Source: a virus
Strand: one strand, 5' to 3'
Length of the DNA stretch: 64,000 bases
IMG/VR virus record: IMGVR_UViG_3300036716_000695
Span: 1-64,000 of that record
Part shown: positions 20,901 to 28,919 of the stretch, one piece after another
Numbering within the stretch: the first letter of the stretch is position 1
Layout: every line of letters starts with the position of its first letter
Notes under the pieces: model-generated
The model's database searches: none
Told to the model about the DNA's origin: nothing
Seen by the model: the letters and a program-made list of their open reading frames with translations, nothing else
Program-made: the position numbers and the translations under genes

Positions 20901-23069
20901 TTAAATATTAATGATGAGGTTACCAAAATGACATCTGTTTCAAATCTAACAAAAGGGTTGGGTCAAAATATGGCTGCTGTAGCTGAGACAAGAAGAAACA
21001 TATCAGACTTAATGGACAGTGAGATGATGGATCTTAAATCTATTTATCAAGGTGACACATGGCTTTCAAAATATGTTGAAATATTTCAGCAAATATCTGA
21101 TGAAATATTACCATCAACATTTTTATCTGCTAGTGAATCATTCCAAGATATCTTGGATGAAGTTGTAATAAACATAAATGCAGGAGATATACAATTTACA
21201 GAAGAAACATTAGCTGGTATATCAAGAGACTTATTGTCTTACATTACTATTAAAGCCTACATAAACAAAAAATTAGGTGTAGATGGTAATTCACAAAGTG
21301 TTGCTACTTTAAGTAATGATTTAATCTATCCTGGAGATTATCAATCCATTAATGAAATAGTTGATAGAATGAGATCATCAGAAGCTGGACAAGACAATTT
21401 CTTCTTGGATAGTTTTGCAGTCAGTGTTAAATCAGATGAGCAAAGCAATAATACTGGTACAAATCAGCTAAATGCAAATACATTTAGAAGTTTAAATGCT
21501 GCACAAAAGATTGACTTACAAACTTCTTTTGCTAAGCTTTACGGTTCATTGGAGACAAAGGATGATGCTTTATCAATTATTAATTATATAATGGTAAAAG
21601 ACGGTCTACAATTATCATCAGGGTCATTACTAGATGCTGTTAGTCCATTTATTATGGAGAGTTATTTATCTCAAATTGAAACAGCAAATCAAGCATTAAG
21701 ATCTAGATCTACTGAAGAAGTATTTGGTTTATCTTTTACTGAGATGAAAAAAGAATTTATAGAAGGTTATCTTCTTTCAAATAAAAGTAATGCATTGTTG
21801 CAAACATTTATTTCTTCTCCAGGATTTGTATCTAAAGGTATAAAGATTAAGGATAATAAAGCCACTGTTGCATGGAATGAAAAGCAAAAAATTGGTGGAA
21901 GTAAACTTTACTTTAGAGTTAAAAATGAAACTGATGCTGGAGTTATTACATCAATAGATACATATAAAAGAGATGAAGATTCACAAACTGACTATACAAA
22001 AATAGATACTGTTGGTTCTAATCAACAAAATGCTATTGGTTTTATGTTTGGTGAAAGACCTACATATAAAGCTGTTAGAGAGTATGTAAAAGAAAAAAAT
22101 GATCTTGTAAATAAAAATGATGACATTGCTAATAATTCAGCAAGCTCATTAGCAGAGGAAAAAAGTCTAGCTGCTGTATATGCTGATGAAATTTTAAATG
22201 ATCAAACTGCAGATATAGTAGCAACAGAAGAAGGCATTACAGTGAATGGTGAAGATATAGCAGATGCAATAGAGTCATATGACCCAGATAATGTTGTTGA
22301 TCCAGAAAATTTAGAAGGTAATTCTATTTCTGGTAATAGTATATTAAATCTAATTTCATCTGATACAATAAAAAGTGTAGAGGTGCCTGAGTACACAGTT
22401 AAAAATCTAGTAAATGAAGATGGTACTAAAAGACTAGCTTCAACTAATGGTAATCAAATATTTCTAAACCCTGTTGAATCTATAGAAGAGTTCTTTAATT
22501 ATGTTACTGGTAAACAAGGTGGTCAAACATCTAAACAAAAAGAACAAGTAATATTGGCTTTAGAAAAAGAAGGTTATACAGTAGACCAAATGAGAAACAT
22601 TCTAGATACTAAGAAGAAAGTAAATACTTTTTTAGTTTTTCATGAGCAAGATCATATAGATAACAATGATAAAGATGTCTATTGGAAAAATGGGAAAGAC
22701 TTGCTGACTCAAGATAAAATAGATATTGAAGTTAGAGCTACAGTTGTTGCTTTGAAAAAGGTTCAAGAAATGCAGGCTGGTACAGAACAAACTGAATTAG
22801 ATACTTCAGAAAATCAAGTATCAGAAACACCGTTAACAAATGAACTAATGGGTCAATTAAAGTTTGCATTAGATTTTGAATCTAAATATAACACTTTAAT
22901 AAACTTTTGGGACAACAATGTACAAGGTAAACCTGAAATGAGAAGTAAGCTAAGAGCTCAAAATATATTATCTTTACAGGATATGATTGATGCATTTAAT
23001 AATTCAAGTTTTGAAGAGACAGGTGTAGATCCACAAGATCAATTTTTAGAAAAGTTAGGTTGTTTATAA
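8967..23069 (+). CDS. Giant virion RNA polymerase polyprotein (4700 aa) with DFDID active site
   Basis: One uninterrupted frame of 4700 codons. Residues 3594-3598 are DFDID within SGADFDIDKVY, the metal-binding motif of crAss-like virion RNA polymerases (single-chain, distantly related to cellular and RNAi-type polymerases). RIPSQ at 3555-3559 upstream and AIGAIVSPNVN at about 3792-3802 downstream match the family layout. HEAFH (2119-2123) and HEQDH (4559-4563) are zincin-type HExxH motifs. The N-terminal part has hydrophobic or amphipathic stretches (about 249-285, 437-455, 585-598) suited to membrane contact during ejection. Known family members such as phi14:2 gp66 are about 2200 residues, so this is a fusion with other virion domains. 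It is expected to be packaged, ejected and to transcribe early genes. The polymerase assignment is strong; the protease-like motifs are an inference. Confidence 0.85.
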   Translation: MENNLESKGLDQAIKASEETGPQFAINKDIDFVSVDQAYEDPEYDAYIDMADTAAIQRLDQQKDFIEKYGSGVYQNMALPTPSMANDTYDPQMQRKAKVPGDTISRDNSVEQTIDEVLYNQGVKLNQKQKEGNLIASPLYSDKRANSFDRYYHHPKFATLGYSPYANNSEYYNANSTAWDDLSRTWTSVKGLFGIGFTSSYVSVGDGMDGKYGKYDSGSAGSYEDFVDIGMSDRGGATQFFNNLLVNSGYTFGIIGSIALEELALVGLEAATFGGATPLVAARTATNAAKLAKAGKRVVNSFGVGRMATATMDMLKALRNADIAKDFYSVGKFVGKGIAPETYAAIKGIRTAKNTAGNLTNMRKAATTFGGFYRDVRSFNLAMAESKLEGGMLYNERMDEGMREMQATNFGGPVTDSQMARIQENAAKAGFASTMQNLPLIFATNQLVLGNAFGGFNKSFARMANQNIKGGARRIIKTSKSVLKDGTKALDVFADAGAGLKGVVKSIANAGVKGNLRTAAGASLRYFAANFGEGIQELGQEAIATGTGEYYKTLLKDPGAGGLELYNTSLASGIGSQFSEQGFETFMSGFLMGGVVAGPQKLFFQGVPAIYKRISDPKAFAEYKANKEKAISSLVDTYNDTWNKMAEDPNAVFDQKKFKFLVQKQAAEGMLESAFESDQFGFIDSKDIAKFNQIYDVISNGGARFFEQQLNDYANLDDASLAQAFPTDKQQIKSGKLRKRFTDMIDSIGVMEENFNKLSDKYENPFDESRFEKGTREFQEEAIKRISFDHARYLYMFTNDGFNRALERADSIFQSLESDPLFKDMEAKDITVLLDNDSINNELKLLLQEELILKDDKTQKGKVKEIRERAKRLGALQAILSDKKNLKKDGSFDQRKILKLKTEFHNYVRFMAKKSGSFVNEEVVMDALKKIVDHKALKGRARVYYKSIEYLNNPERFTEIYERTNEFLKSAFKDVQRNYKEAVEKYIETKEQVQLLNEIAKLTDHKGNMVIPDPNEVKKFSITNNPYDLKTFYTEAGTVTKRFNATTVTQINEILGAYAKITEQDTVDQKTEEAQAEETRADVEEILSENGVEIELPTGESKVYTEILRKGYNKYLADQANLNKNAVDFNAWINTENGKAYRQSFAAIKKIWIANDKLTNPNRSLTPEQIENDANLISWLTSQEGKTNDLVAKILDKTGLTISEITGIQEQAPTKNKPYKGRANTDVIESGSYVALVQTETENKNGEKEFLYQLFENSTGRLLDAEILSAKGLGNVNAFLVKGQAISAYKRLESDQPNSAEFPFDGVEGLSYGQKVYKDGIEYTILSNPKKLANKGTLLLIPSDAQSLTYEEKVAQKVFVNVKKGGFKDFYTLEEIDSKRLPNSVSRLNFNELVTPYGAKNEDETSWSIAKQRYFAIISELSQEDLKTLELVVTLNPEAGKKGGQYTIPGKESNEYITRTQSKYLIGIRTNSGVVQDKIDALFAKNGRLEGVDPFKSDARVFAFLPNQNFQIEIGGKVLTVDQLNPSQSANIFDVSDNLKNKLTDAQVLEIVKEKYAINNALLAKIDEQFAENSTDGNTAVLSKEQLPEGFSFNSTLGNVVYDKSDKKLTDLEYNAADENGNYLIYQLEKSKTGRSKIVITNLEEDAREELINKVETQLEKQGLLSELSKGTDAYKAAVLLPDGTYRLVPLKSESLENEATDKLFVDLITRAQKTQEENKNGKDPSYNKEWNDNQGVWISSYPGITVKLEVNKYGKVQLSIVKDGKWTNLELTRDEVNAAEDVEVKIQKLIDRANETTVFKTAVSSPETGSKIGFTLSRKNFRTSYSRSVGVNELIEKTTTQAKTQVVGVNTLEVFAPSGTTQSSSNTETTTSATFTPTRDYTDAEGNPIPAGPEMTTASSKEKTFTAEESEYSILDLEDSEFDAYKENDFRDLPSYMIEHIVNKIISPEGGVALRERERQVFESPRKSEIMTRIAILGGTVKETEISETPLSKIDKELTALKKKLQEGKKGAAKRKALKDSKEYQTLLKNKKAIESAANKVMPAYTAQDSENVDVFMAWAANNLPDFISIEDIGVLGSNLKAGGVRVGAFALNLHALAGGMKIGGTIYTGAKSPFRYHEAFHGVFRMLLSDTEINKYLSIARKEVRSKLRAEGKNFLQELERFRNSADTYTNMSKARLEQEYYEEYLANEFEAFKQNPKKTKTDSGVKSLFTRIMEWIKSVFNSYNKSELLTLFENIDGGKYQTASIANNQFINTLTTGVTVEANALIPYDSIQDGKKVGFYYLDSAVADPMIRSIAAMYLQAERQVTETGVKRSEIFDAVIDDFYNLYDPENVINLDKTDAQREVLENIILALDNYLEVIKPQVYSVLNVIDSQITEEEYNTEYFEDSVGLRSIDQWNTDASLIGGLESTPRHIRAYLATTTKEETDFFGNRELKAGVPLIIPVEFNKVYNGLLKAVKNIEDPKKMLRTMYFFGQDNLETGAVVSRLLNDLGVSKEALLSNSPLPLELKNPSLFQAFTKAFENFRVEYIFSQRDSAGNVIMYSAAERDDINSQVDVWSQAWNDAEKKIKVDSSRKETVEKTLGAFGNLLLPSSTQKTDKEISELSQKYSEKIFELTGIRLSKQYIAFSLTANRPQTEEQGALQSVHSNETPITEEAIRTMNILIQNGEDIFNEGEEGMYSRLRTLAINNAPFDETIGLSVFKNSEGNLVYAHQKPTYHLKQVEKLNTDVQALEKLKQENPYLKNNYLLNNDAFIQMSAENRQKILRIAGTAVGNINTTEEEINESISGLKSRSTYGNFTPQEFALNLLNSYTYGVNTKSNKANFVEYYDTKLGKNVKVALAPSLIRVLESSNTGDMMNLPVIKAVEFVSGSTGAVKLTDEAVDTYISSIETEYDRILRESALRRDNPLQVQKLGYNTEGGRAYKLHNSALFLPQTIRIALEEIATRDDAKSLSAALSELDMTMADLKSNVVESLEQQFELFKDELKTLNINEEISSKVREGLVNKNVKATPDLIQSNQLLNLNYDQEYNLKQIFFNNWINTKSINEILLGDQAVTLKNGVDAIKRAKAQNASTVSAYSAITAPELGINHPVDNISLVSLEEPIGVSSVTGDNIDIADAQMWMTTKAFRYMFFGFGKLTPMQAKLMDKVEAGETISSEDIFGQDGYVSNGVMLNSKKLVYFDGSTFIKMSAFILTPQLTSNKVVNANGEVTYTAKENRKELHDLRVKLEGIEAIKDKQTLGIAAPLSALKMLKQKVKTLEEVKADGQFSENDFTSLSAKNMGLQLEVPSNKLETVEPSQIKAIITSEQKDDVFVKELGLTVGQIRKAYNEAISARVELKFKNKRNLIFTFDSAMEELKISMAKDKLTPNLMSFLRYATEGLKASQSSSQLLEFFSTEEGEQKYDLNNPITINKFEQLFLSYLSKGVLAEKQPGHALALVSSYGMNIYRRVYSVDENGIPDRSEVIREKYWNKISNKPEVVEFDTLLGRKIPKEGVVVLDRLRSGVKEYDSKGVFTGQRYTEMLMPAHFKSVMDLVENGSMANIPEVISKMFAIRIPSQDNHSTINIKHVDFLPAFYGSSATFAQELVEISGADFDIDKVYAQIKEFYVKDKKFIEYGTAKNNNDAYDDYINYINEKVNKPGTIYSEAYQLYKTDEGSARIQNSATEAEVGVASDAGASEQSIKALQMLGLPITKGQYVNYIKKNKTEPYEAPYNNEVLDYKYALMGNTGVTESTEGIPISYTAANLEILESELAALVQLSETFALRDSEDSVDIDNLLGQIKAFTSNKGAAIGAIVSPNVNLSLLTEYKIKLKGDNGLNFNNVTYDSFATLTEKLTKTKNGLRKQDIISSLITMATDNAKERLVAKLGLNRAALSLVGTMTGLGVPIRTSLLLVNNPLIRDIYNEALNKKDKLDPGVKALSKTAFENIFKRIGNLNEKVVEVVVTDELLLEAINRTGKESIASLQADLAILDQFISALNINDEVTKMTSVSNLTKGLGQNMAAVAETRRNISDLMDSEMMDLKSIYQGDTWLSKYVEIFQQISDEILPSTFLSASESFQDILDEVVININAGDIQFTEETLAGISRDLLSYITIKAYINKKLGVDGNSQSVATLSNDLIYPGDYQSINEIVDRMRSSEAGQDNFFLDSFAVSVKSDEQSNNTGTNQLNANTFRSLNAAQKIDLQTSFAKLYGSLETKDDALSIINYIMVKDGLQLSSGSLLDAVSPFIMESYLSQIETANQALRSRSTEEVFGLSFTEMKKEFIEGYLLSNKSNALLQTFISSPGFVSKGIKIKDNKATVAWNEKQKIGGSKLYFRVKNETDAGVITSIDTYKRDEDSQTDYTKIDTVGSNQQNAIGFMFGERPTYKAVREYVKEKNDLVNKNDDIANNSASSLAEEKSLAAVYADEILNDQTADIVATEEGITVNGEDIADAIESYDPDNVVDPENLEGNSISGNSILNLISSDTIKSVEVPEYTVKNLVNEDGTKRLASTNGNQIFLNPVESIEEFFNYVTGKQGGQTSKQKEQVILALEKEGYTVDQMRNILDTKKKVNTFLVFHEQDHIDNNDKDVYWKNGKDLLTQDKIDIEVRATVVALKKVQEMQAGTEQTELDTSENQVSETPLTNELMGQLKFALDFESKYNTLINFWDNNVQGKPEMRSKLRAQNILSLQDMIDAFNNSSFEETGVDPQDQFLEKLGCL

Positions 23070-23093
23070 ACATAGAAATAAGATATAATAGTT

Positions 23094-26000
23094 ATGGCTA
23101 CATGTCCAAATAAAAACGCAGCAGAATACAAAGCTTTACAAGCAGTGTATAAAACAGAATTAAAGACAAATGATGTCATTAATAGCTGGCAACGTGTTAA
23201 TAATACAGATGTAATACCTACAACGGTAGAGGCAAATAGATATGTAAAAAACCAAAAAACAGTTTATGCATTAAAGCAAAAAGCATTTGGTGAAAGTCTT
23301 TTGAATAATTTACGTAGAGAAAAAATTATACATCAGTATCAGGGTACTTATTTTATTAATAACTCCAATCAGCAGACTAGAGAGTATGATGAAGTATTTC
23401 TGCAAAAAAACTATGACAAACTACAAAGGTATTTAGAAATAAATAATATTCCTTTAGATTCTATATCACTAACAAGAACACCTAAAACATTTAAAGTAGC
23501 TGTCAAGAATGATATATTCACACCTCAAGATATTTTAACAAAGTCTAGATCTTGGGATACAAATAGATCAAGGGCTGTTGTTACACATTTAATGAGGATG
23601 TTTCCCCAGATAAAAGTAAAAATGCTATCAGTAGCAGATGCTAAAGCTGTATATGATACTATCCCAAAGTGGAAAAAAACATCTGCAAATTTTTCTGAAG
23701 TTAATTCATTTTATGTTGATGGTGTAGCATACTTAATTAGAGGAAGAGTAACTGATGAAACTGCTATAGAAGAAATGCTTCACCCATTTATAGATGCAAT
23801 TAAAGTAGATAATGCAGAGCTTTTTAATGGTTTACTAGCTGAAGCAAAAAGAAACTTTCCTCAAATGGTTCAGGAAATTACAGATGCATATAATAGTGAC
23901 AGAAGATTTACTCAGGTTGAAAGAGATTTAGAAATTGTAACACAAGCATTAACAAGACATTTCAAACAAGAATATGAAACTAAGCCAACTCAAACATTCT
24001 TAAATAGAATAAACCAAGCATTGGAGTGGTTTATGAATGTAATTAAAGACTTGCAAAACTACATTACAGGTGCAGCTTTACCAGTAACTGCAATAAACAG
24101 CAGTACAAACTTTAGTACTCTAGCCAAACTTCTTAATACAGAGGGTATAAGGTTTAATCTTGAAAGTAGAGCTAATGGTAAAGTTAGGTATGCTTTAACT
24201 CCAAAAAAACAAAAAATAGTAGATGCTACATTAAAAGTGTCTAATGGATTGCAGCAAGAAATAATTAAAAAAATGTTTCAGGTTGCAACGTCAACTAAAG
24301 AAGAAGTTGACTCTTTATCTGTTAATATTAATGTAGCAGAGCAAGGAGATGACATAGTAATACTAAATGAAAAAGATCATACATACTATAACTTAGCTAC
24401 AGGAGAAATATATGAATCTGTTACTACTGCTATAAAAGGTAAAATGCCTAAGTCAAAGCAAGTAGAAAATCAAATTAACCTTGATATTGGTAATGATGTA
24501 GATGCATTATTAGATGCGTTGGTGTCTTTTGAATCTTTTGAAAGTGCTATTCCAAACATGCAAGTTTTAAATGCTGAGCAGGCGGAGGAAGTATATAAAA
24601 GATTAAAAGATGAGCTGTCACAAATAATTCCTAAGTCAACAGTACTTATATCACAAGTAGTAGTATTTGATCCTGCAACTAAGATTGCCGGTACTGCAGA
24701 TTTAATTGCAATTGATGAAAATGGAAACATAAAGATTATTGATTTAAAAACCAGTAAGAATTCCATATACAAAAAAACTGTTAAAGATTCATTTGTTAGT
24801 GGTATACCAGGTAGATCAGAAGTATTTCAGTATGAAACTAAAGAGTGGGATATTTTACCATCTACAGAAGATGTAATAGAAGATTTAGAAGATAATAATG
24901 TAAAGAAGGAAGACGGTAATAAATATTCTAAAGAGCAAATAAAGAATAGGAAAGAAGAACTTGCACCTACACTTTATAAAAAAGCAGGAGTTACAAAGCT
25001 TTCTACAAGAGGTCAGCATAACTTACAAGTAAACATGTATAAACGTATGTTTGAAAACATGGGTTATAAAGTTTTAGGTAATGAAAATGGTGCGGCAACC
25101 TTCCATATGTTAGCAGATATAAGTGGAAAAGGTAAGGATCAAGTATTTAATGGTGGTATAAAGTATGATGGTTTATATCAACACAAGGCAACAGAAGAAC
25201 AAGATAAGGTAGACAAATTAATACCTGCTGATAATAGCACGGCTGCTGCTAAAAAATTAGAAGAACTTACAAAAGACAATGAAAATCTTGCTTACGTAGG
25301 TAAAGATGAAGATATAGAGCAAGTAGAAAATAATATCCCAGAAGAAAACTATCCTGAGTATAATACAATCTTTGGTGCATTAGAAGGTTTTGCAGCTGGT
25401 CTTCTTAATAAGCAACAAGCTCTTGAAACTATTGCTAGTAAAACCTTCACTACTCAAAATAAAGAATTAACACGTGATGAGATTGCAAGAGCTGTTGCTT
25501 TAATACGTATGAATTTAGGGGCCGGTTCAGATGCTAGATCACAGACTTACACAGCAATGTTGAGGTATGGGTTAAAAGAAATAAGACAATTTAAAGATTA
25601 TGTTGAAGATCCAAATAATGTTACAAAGCCTGAGTATATAACTTTTGTTTTAAATTTTAACAGATTTATTGCCACATATGAAAGCTTATATTCAATTGCA
25701 GAATCTAGTGAATTAAATGCTACACAAAGATCTTTAGTTCTACAAATGCAAATTGAAGTTAATAAACTTGTAGGAACAGAAAACACTGAAGGTATAATTA
25801 ATCAAGCATACACTGATTTTGTAAAAGAGACGGTTAGATTAAGATCAGATAAAAATTTTGGTGCAGAAAACAGCTTGTTTACTGAGGAAGATCTTGATCA
25901 GTTGATGAAAAGAGTAGAAGACATAAGCACTATAGAATTGCTTACTAAAGATATGGCTACTCAGAAAGATACTTTGATGGCTGTTATGGATAAAATCTAT

Positions 26001-28919
26001 AAAAGACAAAAGCAAATACTCTTAGATAAAATAGCACAACGTGAAGATCTAATAAGGAAGTCAGGTAATAAACTATTAAAGCTTTCTCAAGGTAGTGATA
26101 AAAATAAGATTTATGACTTTATGCTTGAGTATGATAAAGATGGTAAATTCACTGGCTTCTATACTAAATCAATTGGTCAAAAGTATTATGAAAAATCTCA
26201 AGAGCTTTATTCTGAACTAAGTGATGCTAATGGTACGCCTTATGAGTATCACAAAATATACAACATTGAAGATGCTACAGAAAAGCAACTACAAGAAAAT
26301 ATTGACTTAGCAAATAAAAAGAGAGCTTATAGTGATTTTTATAAAGCAGAGGATACATCAGTAGATATAGATGCAAACGGTAATCTTCCGGGTGGTAAGT
26401 ATCACAGATTTACTCAAGAATTTATAGAAGTAAGAAGAAAGAATGAGACTTATGTTTATAATGAGAAAACAGGCTATGGAGAATGGATGAGAAAAGCTGG
26501 AGTAAGTAATGCTCAATGGTCAGAGTATCAAGCAAAGTATTACAAGTTCAATCCTTATACAAAAGCATTAAGAAAGAATGGTGTACCTATTGGTACTATA
26601 CTTGAAGATCAAGTTTTTCCTGCACCTAAAGAACAATATGTTGAAGCAAGAGAGATTACATCAGAGGGTGAGGATATGCGTAGTGAAAAATATAAAGCTT
26701 TGTATGATCCAACAAAAACTGATGCATTAACAATGGCTCAGAGAGAGTTCTATGAACTTTATGTAAGATTTTATGAAGAAGAGTTATTAAAAAAATTACC
26801 TCAGAATACTAAAGATAGAATGGCAGGTAGAGTACCTGTGGTTAAAAATGAATTAATTAGTAAACTAAAAGGAGAGGGTCCATTGTTTAGTAAGCTTTAT
26901 GCTAATACTATTAGAGGGTTTAAAAACTTTACTGAGCAAACAGCTACAGAAAAAAATGTTTTACTTGATGAGCAAGGTAATTTTGTAAATGGCTTACCAA
27001 TCATGTATACTGGTAGTACTAAGATAGATGGTCAACTAGAAGAAGTTGAATCTCAGATACGTGCTTTAAAAGATGAATACAAGAAAGGTAAAATATCAAG
27101 AACCAACTATAATACAAAAGTAGCTAAGCTAAATGCAAACGCAGCTAGCCTAAGAAATCAACCTTCTCTAGGTGAAGTAAGCACTGACTTGGCAAGTAGT
27201 TTAATTAAGTTTAGTGCAATGGCTGAGCATTATGAAGTAATGGGTGAGATAGAAGACACTCTTACTGCTTTTGTAAAGGTTATAGAAAACAGAGAGTATG
27301 ATCCTTCTCCAGATACATCAACCAAATTCTTTGGGCGTGCTGTTGATGGAGTTATGAAAGGTGTTGGATACACTAAAGAAACTAAAGGTGCATCCAATGT
27401 AGCAAAGAGAGCAAGAAAATACATGTCTATGATTTTCTATGATAATGAGCTTGTAACAAAAGGGATGGCTAATAAAATAGCTGATAACTTAGTTGCTGCA
27501 TCTTCTCTTACATATGTAGCATTTAACCCACTAGGTAACTTCAATAACTACGTTATGGGTAGGTTAAATAATAATATAGAGATGCTTGGTGGTAGATACT
27601 TTAGTAAGAAGAACTTTTTACGTGCTGGGAAAGAATATAATCTGCAGGCATTGCAATCAGGTATATTTAAAAGACTTGGTACTGCAACACTAGATCTTGC
27701 AGATATTGCAACTCTAGGTAAAGCAGGGTTAAAAGTCTCTAACTATGATCCAGATAAAGCCAATAACAAATATGAAGGTTTTGTAGAAGAGTTTAGAATG
27801 ATGGATCCTTCTACTGATATACGTGAATCTGGTAGAGATAATGATGGTAAAACTGTTTGGGAAAGATTTAAAGCCTGGGGTTATGTTTTACAGGATGCTG
27901 CAGAATATAATGTACAAACAAGAGTTGGTATATCAATGCTTATGGACACCATAATAGAAAACTCTAAGACTGGTGAATCATTATCTTTTTATGATGCTCA
28001 CAGCTTTAATCAAGAAACACATAAACTTGAGTTAAAAGAAGGCTATGATACAATAGTAACTAAAGATGGTAACAAAATTAAATACACTGATGAGTTTAGA
28101 TATGACATTAGAAATAAGATACGTGAAGTAAACAAACAAATTCATGGTAACTATGCCAAGGAGGACAAAATGGTTCTTCAAAGTTACACTTTAGGTAACC
28201 TAGCAGCACAGTTCAAGAAATGGGTTGCTCCTGCAATAAGGTCAAGATTTCAAAGAGAATACTTTGATGAGAACTTAGGCCATATGGAAGGAAGATATAG
28301 ATCATTCTGGAAATTTTTAGCTTACACAAAGCAACAAATCTTTTTAGGTAATAGAGATTTTAGAAAATACTCTGATGGTTTCTTAGAAGAATATGGTTTT
28401 ACTGGTAAAGGTGGTAATAGAGATCAGTTTGCTGTAAATAAACTTAAAGGTTTTTATAGAACCATGGGTGAAGCAGGTATCATATTAACTGTTATGGCAA
28501 TGAACTTATTATTTGATGGTTTATTAAGTGGAGATGATGATGATAGTGATGCAATGATAAAACTAAAACATGCTTTAAAGAAGCAAGGTAGTAGAACCTA
28601 TCAAGAACTTGTTGCTTTTGTACCAGTATCACCTGCTGGTTGGGAACAATTGTTTGGTATGATAGAGAGTCCAATAGCAACCACAAAGGTTTTAGGTGAA
28701 ATGACTGAAGCATTCACACAAACTATATTTACTCCAGCTGCAATGTTATATTATAGTGATAAAGAGTTTTATTCAAACTCAGACTATGTATATCAAAATA
28801 GACCTAGAAGAGGTCAGCTTAAGTTAGCTAAAGAGTGGAAAGATGTTATTCCAATTTTATATACAATACAAAAATGGGACAACTTAATTAAAGAGCAAGA
28901 GTACAGTATTAAGTACTAA
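23094..28919 (+). CDS. Giant virion protein with embedded PD-(D/E)XK nuclease-like domain (1941 aa)
   Basis: A 1941-residue protein following the RNA polymerase gene by 24 bases. Residues about 445-560 look like a PD-(D/E)XK nuclease fold: an SVT motif after DHTYYN, then GTAD (Asp536), then IIDLKTS (Asp550, Lys552). Residues 226-230 are EEMLH within a helix, resembling an HExxH helix that has lost its first histidine. The C-terminal quarter has NPLGNFNNYVMGRLNN at about 1478 and a hydrophobic stretch at about 1791-1812, as in crAss-like ejected proteins that touch membranes. It is the last gene before the 28923 terminator. Likely virion cargo; the nuclease could act on host DNA or on the incoming genome ends. 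The nuclease call rests on motif pattern, and the helical residue usually Glu before the core is Gln here (SQVVV). Confidence 0.6.
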   Translation: MATCPNKNAAEYKALQAVYKTELKTNDVINSWQRVNNTDVIPTTVEANRYVKNQKTVYALKQKAFGESLLNNLRREKIIHQYQGTYFINNSNQQTREYDEVFLQKNYDKLQRYLEINNIPLDSISLTRTPKTFKVAVKNDIFTPQDILTKSRSWDTNRSRAVVTHLMRMFPQIKVKMLSVADAKAVYDTIPKWKKTSANFSEVNSFYVDGVAYLIRGRVTDETAIEEMLHPFIDAIKVDNAELFNGLLAEAKRNFPQMVQEITDAYNSDRRFTQVERDLEIVTQALTRHFKQEYETKPTQTFLNRINQALEWFMNVIKDLQNYITGAALPVTAINSSTNFSTLAKLLNTEGIRFNLESRANGKVRYALTPKKQKIVDATLKVSNGLQQEIIKKMFQVATSTKEEVDSLSVNINVAEQGDDIVILNEKDHTYYNLATGEIYESVTTAIKGKMPKSKQVENQINLDIGNDVDALLDALVSFESFESAIPNMQVLNAEQAEEVYKRLKDELSQIIPKSTVLISQVVVFDPATKIAGTADLIAIDENGNIKIIDLKTSKNSIYKKTVKDSFVSGIPGRSEVFQYETKEWDILPSTEDVIEDLEDNNVKKEDGNKYSKEQIKNRKEELAPTLYKKAGVTKLSTRGQHNLQVNMYKRMFENMGYKVLGNENGAATFHMLADISGKGKDQVFNGGIKYDGLYQHKATEEQDKVDKLIPADNSTAAAKKLEELTKDNENLAYVGKDEDIEQVENNIPEENYPEYNTIFGALEGFAAGLLNKQQALETIASKTFTTQNKELTRDEIARAVALIRMNLGAGSDARSQTYTAMLRYGLKEIRQFKDYVEDPNNVTKPEYITFVLNFNRFIATYESLYSIAESSELNATQRSLVLQMQIEVNKLVGTENTEGIINQAYTDFVKETVRLRSDKNFGAENSLFTEEDLDQLMKRVEDISTIELLTKDMATQKDTLMAVMDKIYKRQKQILLDKIAQREDLIRKSGNKLLKLSQGSDKNKIYDFMLEYDKDGKFTGFYTKSIGQKYYEKSQELYSELSDANGTPYEYHKIYNIEDATEKQLQENIDLANKKRAYSDFYKAEDTSVDIDANGNLPGGKYHRFTQEFIEVRRKNETYVYNEKTGYGEWMRKAGVSNAQWSEYQAKYYKFNPYTKALRKNGVPIGTILEDQVFPAPKEQYVEAREITSEGEDMRSEKYKALYDPTKTDALTMAQREFYELYVRFYEEELLKKLPQNTKDRMAGRVPVVKNELISKLKGEGPLFSKLYANTIRGFKNFTEQTATEKNVLLDEQGNFVNGLPIMYTGSTKIDGQLEEVESQIRALKDEYKKGKISRTNYNTKVAKLNANAASLRNQPSLGEVSTDLASSLIKFSAMAEHYEVMGEIEDTLTAFVKVIENREYDPSPDTSTKFFGRAVDGVMKGVGYTKETKGASNVAKRARKYMSMIFYDNELVTKGMANKIADNLVAASSLTYVAFNPLGNFNNYVMGRLNNNIEMLGGRYFSKKNFLRAGKEYNLQALQSGIFKRLGTATLDLADIATLGKAGLKVSNYDPDKANNKYEGFVEEFRMMDPSTDIRESGRDNDGKTVWERFKAWGYVLQDAAEYNVQTRVGISMLMDTIIENSKTGESLSFYDAHSFNQETHKLELKEGYDTIVTKDGNKIKYTDEFRYDIRNKIREVNKQIHGNYAKEDKMVLQSYTLGNLAAQFKKWVAPAIRSRFQREYFDENLGHMEGRYRSFWKFLAYTKQQIFLGNRDFRKYSDGFLEEYGFTGKGGNRDQFAVNKLKGFYRTMGEAGIILTVMAMNLLFDGLLSGDDDDSDAMIKLKHALKKQGSRTYQELVAFVPVSPAGWEQLFGMIESPIATTKVLGEMTEAFTQTIFTPAAMLYYSDKEFYSNSDYVYQNRPRRGQLKLAKEWKDVIPILYTIQKWDNLIKEQEYSIKY

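Noticed and set aside
24470-24772. 100-codon minus-strand frame
   Set aside because: It is antisense to the nuclease-like domain of the 1941-residue gene and has no plausible leader.
1-28919. Stop-codon reassignment, as known in some crAss-like phages
   Set aside because: The large genes read through with no internal stop codons and end in TAA, and TAG and TGA are used as ordinary stops elsewhere, so the standard code fits.
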